Source of the DNA: Arthonia radiata
Taxonomy: Eukaryota; Ascomycota; Arthoniomycetes; Arthoniales; Arthoniaceae
DNA length: 64,000 nucleotides
Direction: 5' to 3'
NCBI GenBank assembly: GCA_002989075.1
Contig: PSQN01000010.1
Coordinates: 868,001 to 932,000, forward strand
The notes under the pieces are model-generated. The model was not told the origin of the DNA and did not search any database. It worked only from the letters and a program-made list of their open reading frames with translations. Within the stretch, counting starts at the first letter, position 1; each line of letters begins with the position of its first letter. Made by a program: the position numbers and the translations under genes. Below are positions 43,231 to 56,906 of this stretch, one piece after another.

Positions 43231-44162
43231 GGCCGGTGGTGAGGAAGTAGGGAAGATCGGGGAGCAGGGAAAAGGCGCCGGCGACGTCGATTAATACTAT
43301 AACAGCAAATGACAGACAAATGCAACAGGGGGTCTAGTCCGCAATGGTTGCACAAGCAAGAACGCAAGAAACGACCAGGTCTGACCAGCAGACTTGGGGA
43401 ATTAAGATGAAGCCCAACGATAGGGAATGAGGTCGTGCTTGACCTTCGTCGTCGTCTCTTTGATCATGGCGCTTCGCTCGCCTTTGTATTCGTCTTTGCA
43501 GCGTTCTAAAAACAGCGTCGTCCATGATGGCTGCCCTGGTTACTGCTGCTATCCTGGAAATAGATGGCGGCTCCACTCGAAAGAGGGGAAATTCATAAAC
43601 GCTAAAGACTGCCTGCAGTAGCGTGCCGTGATTGGAAGGAGTTTGTCTGCGAGTTGAAGACGAGGAGCGAATCACCGACCGCCTGCAGTCGCCCGCTATT
43701 TTGAGAAGAGGCCGATGCCCGAAGCGGCAACGCTCCCAGTCTGGTTCCTTGGGCCAAATCTCGCCCCGAGTGCTGCTGATGATCAATCGATGAGCGTCGT
43801 TGGCCCGGCGGGCGCTTACTGGACAAACTCTCAATGATGAACTGAATCCTCAAATTGTTGTGGGTGTTCCCATGATGTATTCTGACGTGGTGAGGCGATC
43901 CCACCCCAGCTGATCGCAGTCGGCGTGATGCCGCAACAGCGCGCTCAGCGATCAACGGGCTGCGCGCTAGGCGTTCGCTTGTGCGATGGATTGTCCACAT
44001 CAGGCGCGTTCATAGCGATTGTGTTAAGATGGTAATCAAAGTCTGTGCAAACCATGCGAATGCGGGCACACACATCAGGGGGCTCGGTCCACTCACCTAT
44101 CCGCGGCCTTCTCTCATCTCAGCCATTCTGTGCTTGCGTCTACTCTCGTTATTTCCACAACC
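43231..44162. promoter_or_regulatory. Promoter and long leader of the Zn2Cys6 gene
   Basis: Upstream of a minus-strand start. A 166-codon frame on the same strand (43334-43834) contains an internal ATG at about 43526 and may represent an upstream ORF in the leader. Otherwise nothing. Confidence 0.35.
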
Positions 44163-44450
44163 ATGACTATCAAGGTGCGCATGTACAAAGTCAGCCTACT
44201 CTTTAGAATTGTTCAAACCCCCGCGACTGCTGCATTATTCCTATTCCTGTCGGCCATGAACGTTTGCGCGCCGGAGAATCGGGCTCTGACATGCAGCTTA
44301 GCGGCCCTGGGCGGCTATTGCGCAACGATTGGCCATCAGCCGCCTGTGGTCAAGCTCACGCAGCACGCTTGTCTGCCTTGGACAGACCGCATTATAGTCC
44401 GTGCTCTCGCTAGATCTACAAGGTCAAGAATAAACATGCGTTTTGCATGA
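44163..44450 (+). CDS. Candidate small secreted Cys-containing protein
   Basis: ATG at 44163 in a good context (ACAACC before it). Read without introns it gives 95 residues with a hydrophobic N-terminal part (ATAALFLFLSAMNVCA) and four Cys in the next 45 residues (VCAP, LTCSL, GYCATIG, HACLPW), as in small secreted proteins. An alternative reading has an intron from GTGCGC at 44175 to GACATGCAG at 44295, which removes the hydrophobic part and leaves a short basic peptide. It lies about 740 bp from the transposon-rich block, a common place for effector-like genes. No family recognised. Weak to moderate. Confidence 0.3.
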   Translation: MTIKVRMYKVSLLFRIVQTPATAALFLFLSAMNVCAPENRALTCSLAALGGYCATIGHQPPVVKLTQHACLPWTDRIIVRALARSTRSRINMRFA

Positions 44451-45189
44451 AGTAGAAGTACGTAGCGACACGAATATCGGCCGCAGCAAATCTCTCGAGG
44501 TGGACGATGCCTAAAGCCAAGCATATTTGCCGTGACTGAGGCTTCTCTGCCGTCAGGCTGATTGTTAATGGTGATGTGCTGTGAAATCGTCCTGGTAAAG
44601 GGCCTATCGAAAAATGCTTTCTCCTGTGTAGTACATGCACACCGGGATGTGGACAGAACTGTAGTGACACCGTGATGAGAAGCTACTTGCGCTTAAGTAC
44701 TCCGTACGTACTCGTATTGTCAGGCCACGTGGAGCGCTTAGCAGAAGCCTACCTCCGTACCTACAATGATGGCAAGGTGCACAAGCCTGAGTGGCTGATT
44801 GTTCAGATATGTCTTGCGGATGGTTGACATTTTAAGCGCAAGCCATAATGGATGCTCTACGTACGTCAATAGTGGTAACTTTGCCGTCTCAAACGAAGGG
44901 TTGCATAATAATGATTGTCCTCCTACGGACGTAATATGTTCAGACGGCGGGAGGTATTCTTGCATTGTGCAAAAGCTCCATTGCCTAGAAGAAAAGAGCT
45001 ACCCGGCTTAAAGTCAAGAATAGTAATGCGTGTTGATGTCCGCCAACGGTCAAACAAATTTGGATTTTTACGTTGCTCCAAATGAATAGTTTCCCTCGCT
45101 TTGACCCTGGAAGTCGTGTAATATATCTCTGCTGCCACTCTGCGTACGAGTAGATTTAGAAAGCTTGAAAGCACAAATTGGAAACAATA
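44451..45189. other. Intergenic up to the transposon boundary
   Basis: No supported gene. Composition drifts to AT-rich toward 45189, ending at the TA target site. Confidence 0.5.
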
Positions 45190-45323
45190 CCCGCACCCTC
45201 CTCACTCGGCCCTATCGGACATAGAATCCTACGCTATTCCGCTTCGGGTTTCCTTATTCGTCGGTGCTAGCTGAAGCTAGCACCCTACGCTTATACAAAA
45301 TCTCTGGTTACACGAGATCGATT
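45190..45323. repeat. Left terminal inverted repeat of the Fot1-like element
   Basis: Inverted match to 1615-1748; this copy keeps more C and G than the other, so it is slightly less RIP-mutated. Confidence 0.85.
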
Positions 45324-46249
45324 CGCTTATATTAGCTACTTATAGATCGTAATAAGCTTAGAACTCAATAATCTGCTTACTAATTGATAGCTTAGGTTCT
45401 AATCTTATAGCTGGCTTGCTTATTTTAGCAGTTAGAGCCCTAGCTTGTCCCGTTCCTGCGCTCTCTGCGCACCGAGCTTCCCTTTAATCGCCCTCTCGAT
45501 TCTGCTTTCTAACTATTGTTCTTAAAGAGAAAGCCGTAACTATGCCTTCTTTCTGTATCTAGCGACTATCGCCCTTCTTACGCTTAAGTTTCTTATATTT
45601 GCGCGCTTCTAATTAAATAGAATTAAGATCTTTAAGAGCTAAATTTTGTTTAGTTATTGTATAAAAACTAGTATATATAAGCTAGTTAAATGCGTCCTAA
45701 GTCGGGTAAACCTGATAATCGGAACTTTATAGATACTGTATCTAATTTACGATTAAGTTAACGTATTAATCTAGTTTTTGTACCGTTTAGAGAGTTTTAA
45801 ACAACTTTTTCTAATTAATATCTAGTTTCTAATAGACTTTATATAGGTTAGGTATTTAATTAAGTATTCTACTTATATTTAACGGCTAAATTTCTATTTT
45901 AGCAAAGTTTAAGCGTATAGTTGCCTCTTTAAACGTATTTCTGCGTATCTTTAGAAGCTTATTAAGAAAGTCTATTTTTCTAAACTTAGTTACGCTAGAA
46001 CGTACTGCCCGATCGAGTATCTATACGTAGTAGTACTTCTTAACTTAGAAGATCGATACGTTAAGTAGCTACATTAAATATATTATATACGCTAAAAAGT
46101 AGAAAATCTTAATCTTGTAATTATCGGTATACTATACAAACTCTGTAGTAGCTTGACCGGCAAACCTATTTAAAAGAAGCAGTCAATATACTCTCTGTTG
46201 CATCTTTAAGGTAGCTTTATTGAAGTGCTACAGGTACTTAAGTATAATA
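45190..46249 (-). mobile_element. Fot1/pogo-like DNA transposon, copy 2, interrupted
   Basis: Begins with the 134-bp terminal repeat (CCCGCACCC, preceded by TA at 45188-45189) and runs colinear with copy 1; position 45441 corresponds to position 1 of the window. Similarity to copy 1 ends abruptly at about 46249, equal to about position 806 of copy 1, where unrelated retroelement sequence starts. The missing 940 bp or so, including the other terminus, are not seen before 64000. RIP-type transitions separate the copies. Confidence 0.85.
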
Positions 46250-49200
46250 TTTATAATATATAAACGTCTCGATAGCGAATTAAGACGAAATATTGTCTAT
46301 TTAGAAAGGCTGCGATTCTAGAAGAATATCTTTCGTCTAGTAAACGCATCCCTTTCTTTTCTTCTTAATAATTAGCTTAAATATTAGTAAGACCTATTTA
46401 GACCCTTTTTGCTATCTAACTGCTTTCTGCTCTACACTCAGATTATATTCTAATTATTCTGACTTACGAGAAGGGCGGCCAGCAGTTAGGTACCTTATCG
46501 ACGTTACTTAAAAGTTAACCTAATATAACCGAGTATAGCTGAGACTCTATATATACGTTAAAATAAATAATATTAAAATTAATTAATGGCCGATGTTAAT
46601 AAGTACTATATTTTAAGAAAACGAGTAAGAAACTAAGTACGCGACAGTAGTCGCTTTATATCCGCCGTACAAGTAAAATACAGAGCGTAGTAAAATATAG
46701 CTAATATTAAAGAAAACTAAAACCCTTATATAAGATCTAGCGACAATAATAAGTAAGAGAGCTTATAAGCTAGTAAATAGACGCTAATTAGATTATAAAC
46801 TAAGAAGAACGATAGTCTAAACTAAAACAATAACAACGATAAAGGGACTTATTAAGGCTCTAACCGCAAAGAATCTCTCTTTAGCGTCTTTTTAAGTATT
46901 AAGGTACGAAAGCTAAAATAAGAACTGCTAGTATAGCAGTAGTAGTATATTATTAAGAAGTTTAAGCTTAAAAAGCGAATACTTAAAGTTAAGCTTTAGT
47001 TCGCTCGTAATTTAGAAGCTAGTAGTAAGCGGCTATAGAGCGATTTAAGCCTTTAAAGCTAGATTAATAAGCTTCTTAAAAAAAGATGTCTAAGCTTAAA
47101 AGAGCTATAAGCTCTGTAAACACTTAATAAACTTAAATTATTAAGAAAAGATTTTAGATAGCTAACGTATTAAACTTTAATAACGTTTATATTATTATTT
47201 AGTACGTTTAAAGACTCTTTAGAGACTTAGTAAATAGGTAGCAAACTTACGCTAAAGAGAATAAAGAGAAGACGTTACTCTATATATAAGCGTACTTTAA
47301 AGAATAGGTAATAAAATATATTGTTAATTTAGCTACAGCTACTATAGCTAATACAGAAAGGTTCTTTATATTAATATAGAGTTTAATATAAAAGCTTAAG
47401 AACTTTTTAAGCTTTTTATAGAACAAAGAAACTAAGTTGCTAAGTAGCAAGATACTGAATTTAAATTAGACTGTATTTTACTATACACGCTTATCTTTAT
47501 AAATTAAGGTAAAGCTAATTAAATAAGGTCTCTTAAAAAACCTACTTAAAGATATAAACAAGCTTCTAAAGAAAGTTTATTAATATATAAATATTAATTG
47601 TAGTATATCGTAAGACGCCCGCAACACTAATATAAACCAAAATCGCTCCGATAGCGGATCGAATATAAACTGTAGCGGTTATAACGCTAAAGTATCTCTA
47701 TAAAGATTAGGCCGCGAATAAAATAGTTTATATTAAAGATAAGGTAACTTATTAGTTTAATAAAGAGACAATAGCTCTGCTGTATAAAGGTAACTAAGGT
47801 TAATATACAGTAAAACAAATATTATCTACTTTATATACAATTAGAAAGAATATTATACTACTAAATGTACTACGCTCTAAATTAATGTTACTTTAATGTT
47901 AGTTAAGTAGAAAAATGATAGACTTTAAGAGTAAATTTTGTGTCTTTAAAGCTTAGAAATATTAATTAACGGCAAGAACAAATTAAAGTTTCGGTATAGC
48001 TAAATAAGTCGCCGCAAGAGATTCTCGCGCTAATAGATTTTAGTACAGAGATTAACTTTATTAATTATTGTATTGTGCTTAAAAGAGAATAGTAAAAATC
48101 TATATAAAATAAAGCTTTTGTATACTAAGTTTCTTAATAAGAATAAGCTGTAGCTTTATAGCGCGTATAACGTAAATATAACTATAAGAGACGTATATAA
48201 AGAGAAACAGTATTACTAACTTTATCTATATTTAGCTAACTTTATAGGATACAGCCTTGTCTTAAGATATCTATAGCTTAAGTAAGTTAAGTCTTAAATT
48301 AGCTGAGCGATAAGAACAATTACTTAAAAAAACCTTTCTATGTCTAAAGAACGGGTAGTAAAAGCTAAATTTATTAAGATTGTTAGTAAAGATATAATTT
48401 TAGTATATTTATAAAGAGACAAACAGTACTACTCTACAATCTTATAAATAAAAGTAAATAAACGTTATAAGTATTAAATAGCGGTCTTATTAAACGCTAG
48501 TTTGCTATTAAACCGGACTCTAAATAATAAGTCTAAGAAAGTAGAGAAGCGAGATAAGCTTTCTTCTTAGTATACTAAATATAAAGATATCTTTTCTAAA
48601 GAACTATTAAGTAAGCTTGCGTCGCTTAGTAAGTATACTTATAAGATTAAGCTTAAGAATAGTATAAAACCTCTATATAAGCTAATCTACTCTATATTGT
48701 AGAATAAGCTAAAAATGCTCTAAAAGTATTTAAATACTATAATTAAGAAAGAGTAAATACAACTCTTTACTAGTCTGACGGGTACTTTAGTTCTATTTAT
48801 ACTTAAAATAGACGGATCGTTGAGACTATATATTAACTATCGCAGTTTAAACAATATAACTATAAAGAATTGCTACGCATTGCTACTAGTCTCTAAGATT
48901 CTTAGTCGCTTATAAGACTCGAAGGTATTTATAAAGCTTAATCTTTACGATATCTATTACCGTATCTATATTTATAAAGAAAATAAGTAAAAAAACAGCA
49001 TTTTATATCCAATACGGGTACTATAAATACTTAGTAATACCTTTTAGACTAGTAAACGTCTCTACTACGTTTTAAGTATATATCTATAAAGCTATAGGCA
49101 ATCTTATTAATACTGTGTATATTGTTTATATAAACGATATCTTAATTTTCTCTAAAGACAAGGAAAGCTATAAAGACTATATTAAAGAAGTTCTATAAAG

Positions 49201-50034
49201 GCTTTATAAATAGAGTTTATTTATAAAGCTGTTTAAGTATTAATTTTATATTACTAAGGTTTCTTTCCTAGGGTTTACTATAAGAGTCAATAGTATTGAA
49301 ATAGATCTAAAAAGGATATAAACTATAGCTAAATAGCTAGCTTCTACTACTATAAAGCAGATTCTATTCTTTTTGAGGTTTATAAACTTTTATTAGTAAT
49401 TTATCTATAAATTTAGCCGTATCGTAGCGCTAATAAACGTACTAACGAAAGACATTAAGTTTGTTTAGAGTAAAGTTTAATAAAAAGCTTTTAAAGCGCT
49501 AAAGCAAGCCTTTATAAATATACTAGTACTAACGTACTTTAACCCAATACTATCGATTATTTTAATAACTAACGTATTAGACTTTATAATAGTAGGTATC
49601 TTACTTTAGCTAAGAGAAGATAGCCGATTAATATTGCTATTAAATATTAAATTAAGCTTATTTATACTAAATATAGTAAATACCGTTCAAACTAATACTA
49701 AGAATAAGGTAAATATATATTTATATTTAGTAGCGTTCTTTTTAAAGAAATTTATAGACGCTAAGCTAAGATATAATATCTATAATAAAGAGCTTATAGT
49801 AATATAAGCTAGCTTTAAGTACTAGCGCTATTACTTTATTAGTATATAGTATTTAATAAAGGTCGTAATAGACTACAATAATCTACAATATTTTATAACA
49901 ACAAAAGTATTGTCTCGCTAATAGGCGCGTTAGATAGAAGATCTGTTAGTATTTAACTTTAAAATACTATACCGTACGAGTAGCAAAAACCTAGCAGACG
50001 CGTTGTCGCGCCGTTTAAATTACGAGAACCTATA
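46250..50034 (+). mobile_element. Ty3/gypsy retroelement fossil 1, first segment
   Basis: A plus-strand gypsy-type element inserted in the Fot1-like copy. Translated similarity shows, in order, a gag-like region (about 46.9-47.6 kb), an aspartic-protease-like site near 48.03 kb, reverse transcriptase (about 48.6-49.4 kb) and RNase H (about 49.7-50.03 kb). It is heavily RIP-mutated, with no open frame of useful length, and clearly dead. I could not identify its LTRs. Another gypsy element is inserted at 50034/50035, and the sequence appears to resume at 57384. It is older than that insertion. Confidence 0.75.
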
Positions 50035-50506
50035 TGTAACGCCGGTCGCTGGGAGGACCGAACTAAGGCTCACTTACCTTGTGTGCTTGTCGACCTTAAT
50101 GGTGGGTGTCTCGTGTGCTAGAGACTAAAAGGCAGGAGAGGCGAGACAGATTACAGAAGGTGAGAGGAGCTTGACTAAAGTAGACAGAAGGTAAAGCACG
50201 TTACTTAAATATAGTTAAGGAACTTATATTCAGATATTAAGTTAATAGACTAAAGTCTATCTTAAGGTCGGTCATTAGTCTAGCTATATAATTTAAGGTA
50301 TATAGGGAAGTTCCTCTGTGTCCGTTAATCTTAATAACGCTTATATCGGGTTTATAGGGAACGTAGGCTCTTATAGCCGTTTTGTCCGATAATGCCTACA
50401 GCGGGTTTATAGGCTTAGTCGGGAATAATGCTGGTAGGGCTAAGATAACTGGCGGTGGTTAATGCTTAGGTACACGCTAGGCCGTCTGGGGCTGGTGTCC
50501 GTAACA
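50035..50506 (-). repeat. 3' LTR of nested gypsy element
   Basis: Plus-strand boundaries TGTAACGCCGG and CCGTAACA; same length as the partner at 56907-57378. It keeps more TG/CA than its partner, so it is less RIP-mutated. Confidence 0.88.
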
Positions 50507-53500
50507 CAATCCCCCCTCTTCTAGTTAAATTGTTCTTAATTGACCCTTAGCCTTTTAAACACCTATAAGTTGCGTTTCGTCCCTCTCTTTCGTAACTAAT
50601 CTGTAAGTCGCTATGCCTCGCATAAAGTCTGTTGCTGCGGGTCCTAATAAAAAGTACAGCTAATACCTGTTAATTGAAGCCTATAGTATCGAAATGCCTC
50701 CTTGTTCTAAATGTATGTCGACTAAGGAAAGATATGTAGTTTAGTCTAGGAAGGCGACGTGTTCGGTATATACTCGGGATAGGAAAAGTTATAATTTACG
50801 GGTATTAATGGTAGATAGTATGCCTTGTTAGTGTTCTTTCGTAGTAACTAGAACTAACTTAATTGCAGCGCGTTTAGTTTATTCTCAATATTTCTCTTAG
50901 TCGGCTGCCCTTTAGCGTGCGAAGAGCTAATTACGTGCGTTAAAGGCTTAGGTAGCAGTATTGATTGCGGCTGTATAGCGTAACTAATCTAAGGTTCGGA
51001 AGTTGAAAGAGGAGGTTAAGAAGACTTGTACGCGGGTAGTAGCGAAGTTAGCTTAGAATAAGTTATTGGAGCAAGAGAAGTTTACTGCGTCGATAGCTAG
51101 TAGTGATACGTTTAAATATCTGAGCGGGTTATCTATTGACTTTCGAAGTAACCTTTATTCGGTATTGGGTAGTAGTTCTGTAACGTAGTAGGCTGGTTCG
51201 TTTAAGGATAATCTAGGTACCGGCGAGGTACACTAGGTAGTAGATTAGGGTGTTAGTGCTGCTACGACCGATTAATATTTTAGTTCTAATATCGTTGAAT
51301 AGTGTCTTTATAGTTAGTTAGGTTTCGTTCCGGTTCCCATTAATTTTTATGTTCGGAATATCCTTTCTACTTTATAAGATACTGTCGTTTGCCTCGATGT
51401 TGTCTATAAGCTCGAATCGTTTTAACCTTATACTCGGGTTCTTGGTTGTTAGGAAGGATTTCTGGGTTGGGTCGTTCTGCTTCTCGAGAGTAGGCTGGCT
51501 CCAACAGTACTACGTAGAATACAGAATATATTTTTATTGTCTTTAAGAGTTTAAGTCTAAAGGTTATAGGTTTTAATTGCTGTAAGATTTTAAACGGTCC
51601 TGTTTTAGTATAGTCGAGTTTTTTGCTTAGTCTAATAGTTTTTAAATTTCTTATAAGTAAGTACGCTCTTCCCCCCTCTTTTATGCTTATGTTTAGGGTT
51701 GTTCTCGATTTGTTATACTATTTCCTTGTTTGTTTGTTAATAAACTCGCTGTCAGCCTTTAACTGCTGGTATAGGGTCTTTATATTCGTTGCTATTCGTG
51801 TAGCAGTATCGTTTTCTGCAGTGTTTTGCAGTTGTTTGCTCTAAAGAGGGTAATAGCCGTATAAGGCATAGAACGGTGTTATTTTGATCGTATCGTTTTT
51901 CGTATCGTTATGCGCTGCTTGCGCTACTGGTAGTAATTGTACCTAGTCGTTCTGCTGGTAGTTAATGTATGCCCAGAGATACTATTCTAGTGTTTAGTTT
52001 GTTCGTTCTGTCTGTCCGTCTGTTTACGAGTAGAACGATATTAACATCTTTTGCTTTGTTCCTAGCTGTTGTATTAGAGATGTCTAAAATCGTAAGACGA
52101 ATTTCTGGTCTCTGTCTAAGACAATTCTTTGTGGTTAATTATAGTTTGCTAAGATAATCTGAAGGAAGGTATATACTAATTGTTCTAAGTTGTTAGCTTC
52201 CTTGTAAGGTACGAAGTACGTGTACTTTATTAGTTTGTCGCATATAACTAGGATAGCGTCGTAAGCTACTCCTGTAAGTAGATCCTTAGAGGTTAGTAAC
52301 TTAGTAATAAAGTTTAGTAAGACTGTATACTATAGTCTCTCAGGTATCTTTAGTAGTTGTAGTTTACCGTATAGTAAATACCTTGGGTGCTTGGTTTTTG
52401 CATATACGTCGCATTCTCGGATATAATTCTCGACGTAATATCGAATTCTCGGGATATAGTAGGTTTGTATAATCTTTTCGATAGTATTGTCGATACCCTT
52501 GTATCCCTTCGTTAGGTTATCGTAGAAGTTACTGATAATGTATCGGATCAGATTCCTCGGAATATAGATTTTGCCTTAAAATTCGTAATAGCCCTTGCTA
52601 TTTTTAGTTAGTCCTAGGTGTCGTTTCTTGTTTTCCTGGTAGGTTTTAGAATCGTTCAGGATGTCTAGGATTCGGCTGTCCGGTTCGATAACAAACTCTG
52701 TTGTTATAGCTAATTAATTGTATCTAATCTCGTTGTTGTGTTCTTAGAATATTGTATGCTCGACGTGTTTCTTGTTATTAAGATAATCGGGTCGTTAGCT
52801 TAGAGCGTTAGCTCTATTGTTCTTAGAACCCTTCTTGTAAGTAATAATAAAGTTATATAGAGCTATAGTTTCTAACTATCTAACTTGTCTGCAGTTAAGT
52901 TTCTTTGTTATTGTAAAATAAGTTAGGTTCTTATAGTCTATATATACTATAATTGTATAGTTTGCTTCTTTTAGGTAAGCTCGCTATATTTTAAATGCTG
53001 CTATAATAGCTAAAAGCTCTTTATTATAAATGTCGTAGTTTTATTCTGTAGGTAATATTTTTCTTAAGTAGAAAGCTACTAGTCTAAGCTTTCCTTCCTT
53101 GTTATTTTAACTTATATATGCTCTAATTATATAGTCTAACGCGTCTATTTCTATAATAATTGGCAGGTTAGGGTTAAATATTGCTAGTACGGGTTTAATC
53201 TTAAAAGCTTCCTTAAGCTCTTTAAATACTAATTGTTCTTTCTACGTCTAGAAAAATTCTATCGATTGTTTTATCTATTAAGACAGCGGTACTATAATTT
53301 GGCTAAAGTTAGATATCTATCGTCTGTAGTAGTTAGCAAAACTAAAAAACTGTTGTAACTGTTTTATATTCTTTAGTGTAGGCTAGGTTAGAACAGATTA
53401 GATCTTTAAATCTTTTATTTAAAGACCGTACTCGGTAATTATAAATCTAAGAAATTCGACGGATTGTTAGTGAAACTGGGTTTTCTCGATATTAATTTGT

Positions 53501-56500
53501 AAATCGGCACGCGTTAATCTTTCTAATACCTTTTTAATATGTTTCTTATATTCTTCTAGTATACGGCTATATACTAGGATATTGTCTAGATAAGTAGTTA
53601 TAAATATATCCAGGTAATCGCTAAGTGTATTATTAATTAGCTTCTAAAATAATACTAGTGCGTTTATTAGTCCGAAGGGTATAACGCAATACTTAAAAAG
53701 TCTGTGTCTAGTACGGAAGGCTGTTTTCTATTCTTCGCCTTCCTTTATACGAATTAAGTTATAGGCTCCTCGTAAGTTAAACTTAATAAACTATTGCGCG
53801 TTATACAATCGATCTGTTATTTCGTCGATGTATAGTAAAGAGTATCGGTTCTTAATAGTTACCCTGTTTAGTTGTCTATAATCTACGTAGAGTTGTAGTT
53901 TACTATTCTTCTTTAGTACGAAGAGTATCGAGTATCCGGCTAGTAATGTTAACTTCTAGATAAATCCTTTCTTAAGGTTCTCGTTAAGATAATCGCAGAG
54001 CGCTTAATTTTCTGCTTCTAATAGAGAGTATATTAGACCGAATATTGGCGTTTTGCTTTCTTATAAAGGTATTGTATAATTCTACGGTTTATATTCTAGA
54101 AGAGCTAAGTCCGGCTTAGCTTCTTTAAACAGGTATTAAAATTAATTGTATTCCTTAGGTATCTTAGTAATTAACTAAGCACTTGTTATTGTATAGAATC
54201 GTTGGCGTACAGTCGTCTTTTGTTTATACTTACGTATAGTTAGCTATAGACGAGATACTGCGTTAGACTCCTCTCGTAAAATGTCTAAATGTCGGAGTGT
54301 AGTAGTGCTGGCCCGCGTAAGTTCCTTATCGCGCTCCTTATCCTTACTACTAAAATTAGCTTGTAGGGTATTCGTTCTGTAGAACGACTCTTATTTAAAG
54401 TGCTTGTACCTAGTAAAGAGGAGTTTCTTAGTTCTTTAATCTACTTCTAGGTTATATTGTTATAACTAAGGTATACCTAGCACAGCGTAGTGCTAGTTAA
54501 TATTTACGATATTATAAGTAATTTTTTCCTAATAGTTCCCAATTATTATACCTATTAGCAAAGTCTTGTAGTCGACTCTTTCCTCTGCCCCTTAAAATTT
54601 AGACAGTGTGTAGGATAATTTCTTCTTTTATATTTATATTTGGTACTCCTTAATATAGCGTATTGAGATAAAGTTGCCTGTTGCGCCTAAATTAATTATA
54701 ATTTTAATGTTTCTGTAGTTTATTGTTGCCTAAGTGTGTAGGTATGTTTTATAGGTAGCTGAGCTCGCGTAGAGCTAGACTCTTAGAGGGTTTAACCGTT
54801 GGACGGGCCGGTACTACTGCCCTTAAAGCAGTCGGCCTGGTCTTTTTCCTGTTAATTGTGTACGTTTTAGAGTATTTTGGGTACCGGAACTCATTGTCGG
54901 TTAATTTGCTGTAAGAATTCCTATGTAAGGTGTTCTAGTACTGCTTTTATTATAACGTCTAGTTTATTATTTACGATCTCTGCTTTAATTATACAACTAT
55001 CGCTGGTTAAAACTTATTGTGTCTGTAAGTTATATATTGTTAATTAAAGATATTGATACTAACTATACAATTCTAGATTCCTAATAAGGTAGTCTACTAG
55101 TTATCGTAGGCGTAAGTAAATATATCTCGGGATATCGTTAATCTCTTTATTAGTGCTTAACTTCCCCTTGTAGAAGGCTAACTAACAAAGTCTCTATATT
55201 ATTCCTTCTCAACGAATTAGAGTTTGCTCTTTCTAATTAGTGTCGTTCTCGAGCAAGGATTCTATACTATTAGAATCTATGTTTTTGTCTTTAAGTCGTT
55301 GTCTTACCTATAACGCATCGTAGCTGCTATCTTACTTAGCTTCTACGGTCTATTCTTTCTTAAATTCCTCTTAGGTTTCTAAGTAAGGTAACCTAGGTTG
55401 TCCTCGAGTAAGGCCTAGTTCTTATGTCGAACCTTGTTTTAGAGATGTCGGTTTCTTCGGCTATTATCTTAATCTCAATTTGTCGGATTCGTGGGTCGTA
55501 CAATTATTATCGTAGCACGTAGTTTAGGATAGTGTTTCGTGTAGTGTAGCGGTATCTCGTATCTACTGTCTCGGAATAGTACGGTTAATATTATTTTAGT
55601 TCTGTAGGTTTCGTTGTTTCTATTTTATTTGTTGTTCTTTTATTTCTTTTTATAACTTAATGTCTGTATCCCAGTTTTTATGTAAATTAAATAAGTTCTA
55701 CTTATAGTACTTTTTGTTAGACGAAACCTAGTGAGTGTTTCTCTAGTTACAGAAGGTATTCTAGTAGATATCCTTCTGCTCCTTGGTTAGTCTAGTAACG
55801 TACTTATACTAGTTCTAGATAGTCTTTTGTAGGAGACCTAATTCTTAAAGAGGACAACCCTCGGTTGAGTCCTTCTACCAGCGGTCGGAGAAGGCTGCTA
55901 GTAGTTTTATTGCCTTATTACGACCGTTGTTCTCTTTTGTCTGAGTAGTTATATTAAACTATTGTTGTAGGAAACAGGGTTTCTAAGATCGATTATTGTG
56001 CCCGTTTCTGCTAGTATTGTTGAACTATTGTTTCTTAGAACAGTATTCTTTAACTTAATGCCCTAGTTTTCTGTAGTATAAGTATAGCTTGTTCTTTATT
56101 CTGTGTTCTCTTTTCTGGTTGTTTAGTTTCCCTCGAGGCTTTATAAAATTTAGCTCTATTGGATCGCCTTAGTCTTATCGTAAGTTTGCTCAATTCTTTG
56201 TTCTATAGAACCTATTAGTAGGGTTACCCTTCTTTTTTATCTATCTTTTAAAGTTGCTGTCGTCGATCTCCTTTGCTCGTTATATAAAGTTATCGAGATT
56301 ATTAAACTTTTCTCTACAAATATAGATTATTTCCTTAATATAATCCTTAAGTTCTTTATAAAAGGTCTTAATAAGGGTTTTCTCGTTCTATTCTGTTTAA
56401 TTAGCATACTATATAAATTCGGCGGCGTACCTGCTTACTGGTTCTATTTGTTTAAGGTTTCTAAGCTTCCTAGTAGCGACGCGTCTAGCGTTAGTCTATC

Positions 56501-56906
56501 TAAAGATTTCACGAAGCTTTTTCTAAAAGAAGGTAAAGCTAGCGAAGAACTCGTCGGTATCCTCGCGCCTACTCTTTATTAAAGTAAATAAGAAGTCGTC
56601 GAAGTAATACTTAATCTACTTATAAGTATCTCTATCTATATAAGAGGTAGCAAATAGAACTATAGTAGTATCGTTCAGAAACTAGTCTTTATAAGTTTTA
56701 AAGTATATAGCTAGGCGTGTTAAGAATAAAGTAACTTTAGAACGTTTATCTAAGAAGCTCTTTTCTATCTTAGTATTAACGTCCGATATCTTACTCGTGC
56801 TAGCCATTCTGTTGGCTAACCTGTCCGTAGCGTTGCGGCTGTTAGGTACTAAAGTAGTAGATATAACTAATCTACTTTCTCTACTTTCGTAGCGAGTCTA
56901 TTAAAG

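Noticed and set aside
51349-52157. Plus-strand ORFs of 62-73 codons in the retroelement nest
   Set aside because: Antisense to the pol region of the minus-strand gypsy fossil; Phe/Leu/Ser-rich from AT bias.
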